NCBI GenBank assembly: GCA_045597205.1
Contig: JAZODT010000065.1
Coordinates: forward strand, 1 to 12,732
Origin: UMGS755 sp045597205
Lineage (GTDB): Bacteria > Bacillota > Clostridia > UBA1381 > UBA9506
Length of the DNA: 12,732 nt
Direction: 5' to 3'
The number at the start of each line of letters is the position of its first letter. Position 1 is the first letter of the stretch. Below the pieces are notes generated by a model, which saw nothing but the letters and a program-made list of their open reading frames with translations, searched no databases and had not been told where the DNA came from. Below, one piece after another: positions 12,729 to 12,732 of this stretch. The translations under genes were made by a program, and so were the position numbers.

Positions 12729-12732
12729 CCAT

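Overview
The window looks like a chromosomal segment of an anaerobic, low-to-moderate GC Bacillota, most likely class Clostridia and probably an Oscillospirales/Eubacteriales-type lineage. The grounds are strong AGGAGG ribosome sites with ATG, GTG and TTG starts, near-consensus sigma-A promoters, T-tailed hairpin terminators, a pta-ackA acetate pair, sporulation-associated small proteins (YlmC/YmxH, YaaL, BofA types), and a divergent GyrB/ParE-like topoisomerase subunit of a kind I recall from gut Clostridia. The taxon is inference; there is no rRNA or other marker to fix it.

Layout. Positions 1-56 hold two GC-rich hairpins of a dispersed-repeat type. At 86-820 (+) is a short-chain reductase of the YmfI type (EF-P 5-aminopentanone reductase). 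It converges on pta-ackA (2086-3081 and 878-2071, both -) across a bidirectional terminator. pta-ackA has its own near-consensus promoter at 3140-3168. Upstream of it, also on the minus strand, are metG (3258-5186) and a YlmC/YmxH-type PRC-barrel gene (5257-5502). Divergent from these are an AraD/FucA-like class II aldolase homologue whose active site looks altered (5590-6243, +) and a DUF378 membrane protein (6321-6536, +). These converge on a yaaL-bofA pair (minus strand, overlapping by 4 bp, 6599-7197).

The stretch 7250-8830 looks accessory and is visibly AT-richer. It contains a 445-bp cassette (7431-7875) made of a DUF559-type endonuclease gene between imperfect inverted ends that each fold into two hairpins; the stems differ between the ends by paired, structure-preserving changes. 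After it come about 240 bases with several inverted repeats, and then a strongly promoted small membrane-anchored or secreted protein of unknown function (8171-8698). Housekeeping sequence resumes with guaB (8901-10358, +), the GyrB/ParE-like subunit (10417-12393, +) and a 59-residue Ala/Cys-rich miniprotein (12549-12728, +) at the right edge.

Functional picture. Pta and AckA turn acetyl-CoA into acetate plus ATP. MetRS, IMP dehydrogenase and the EF-P modification enzyme serve translation and nucleotide supply. YlmC, YaaL and BofA homologues point to an endospore-forming ancestry. The most unusual item is the DUF559 cassette: its left end supplies the gene's ribosome-binding site, and its right end encodes the last residues, the stop codon and the terminator. 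The degenerate AraD-like protein and the terminal Ala/Cys-rich miniprotein are the next most interesting.
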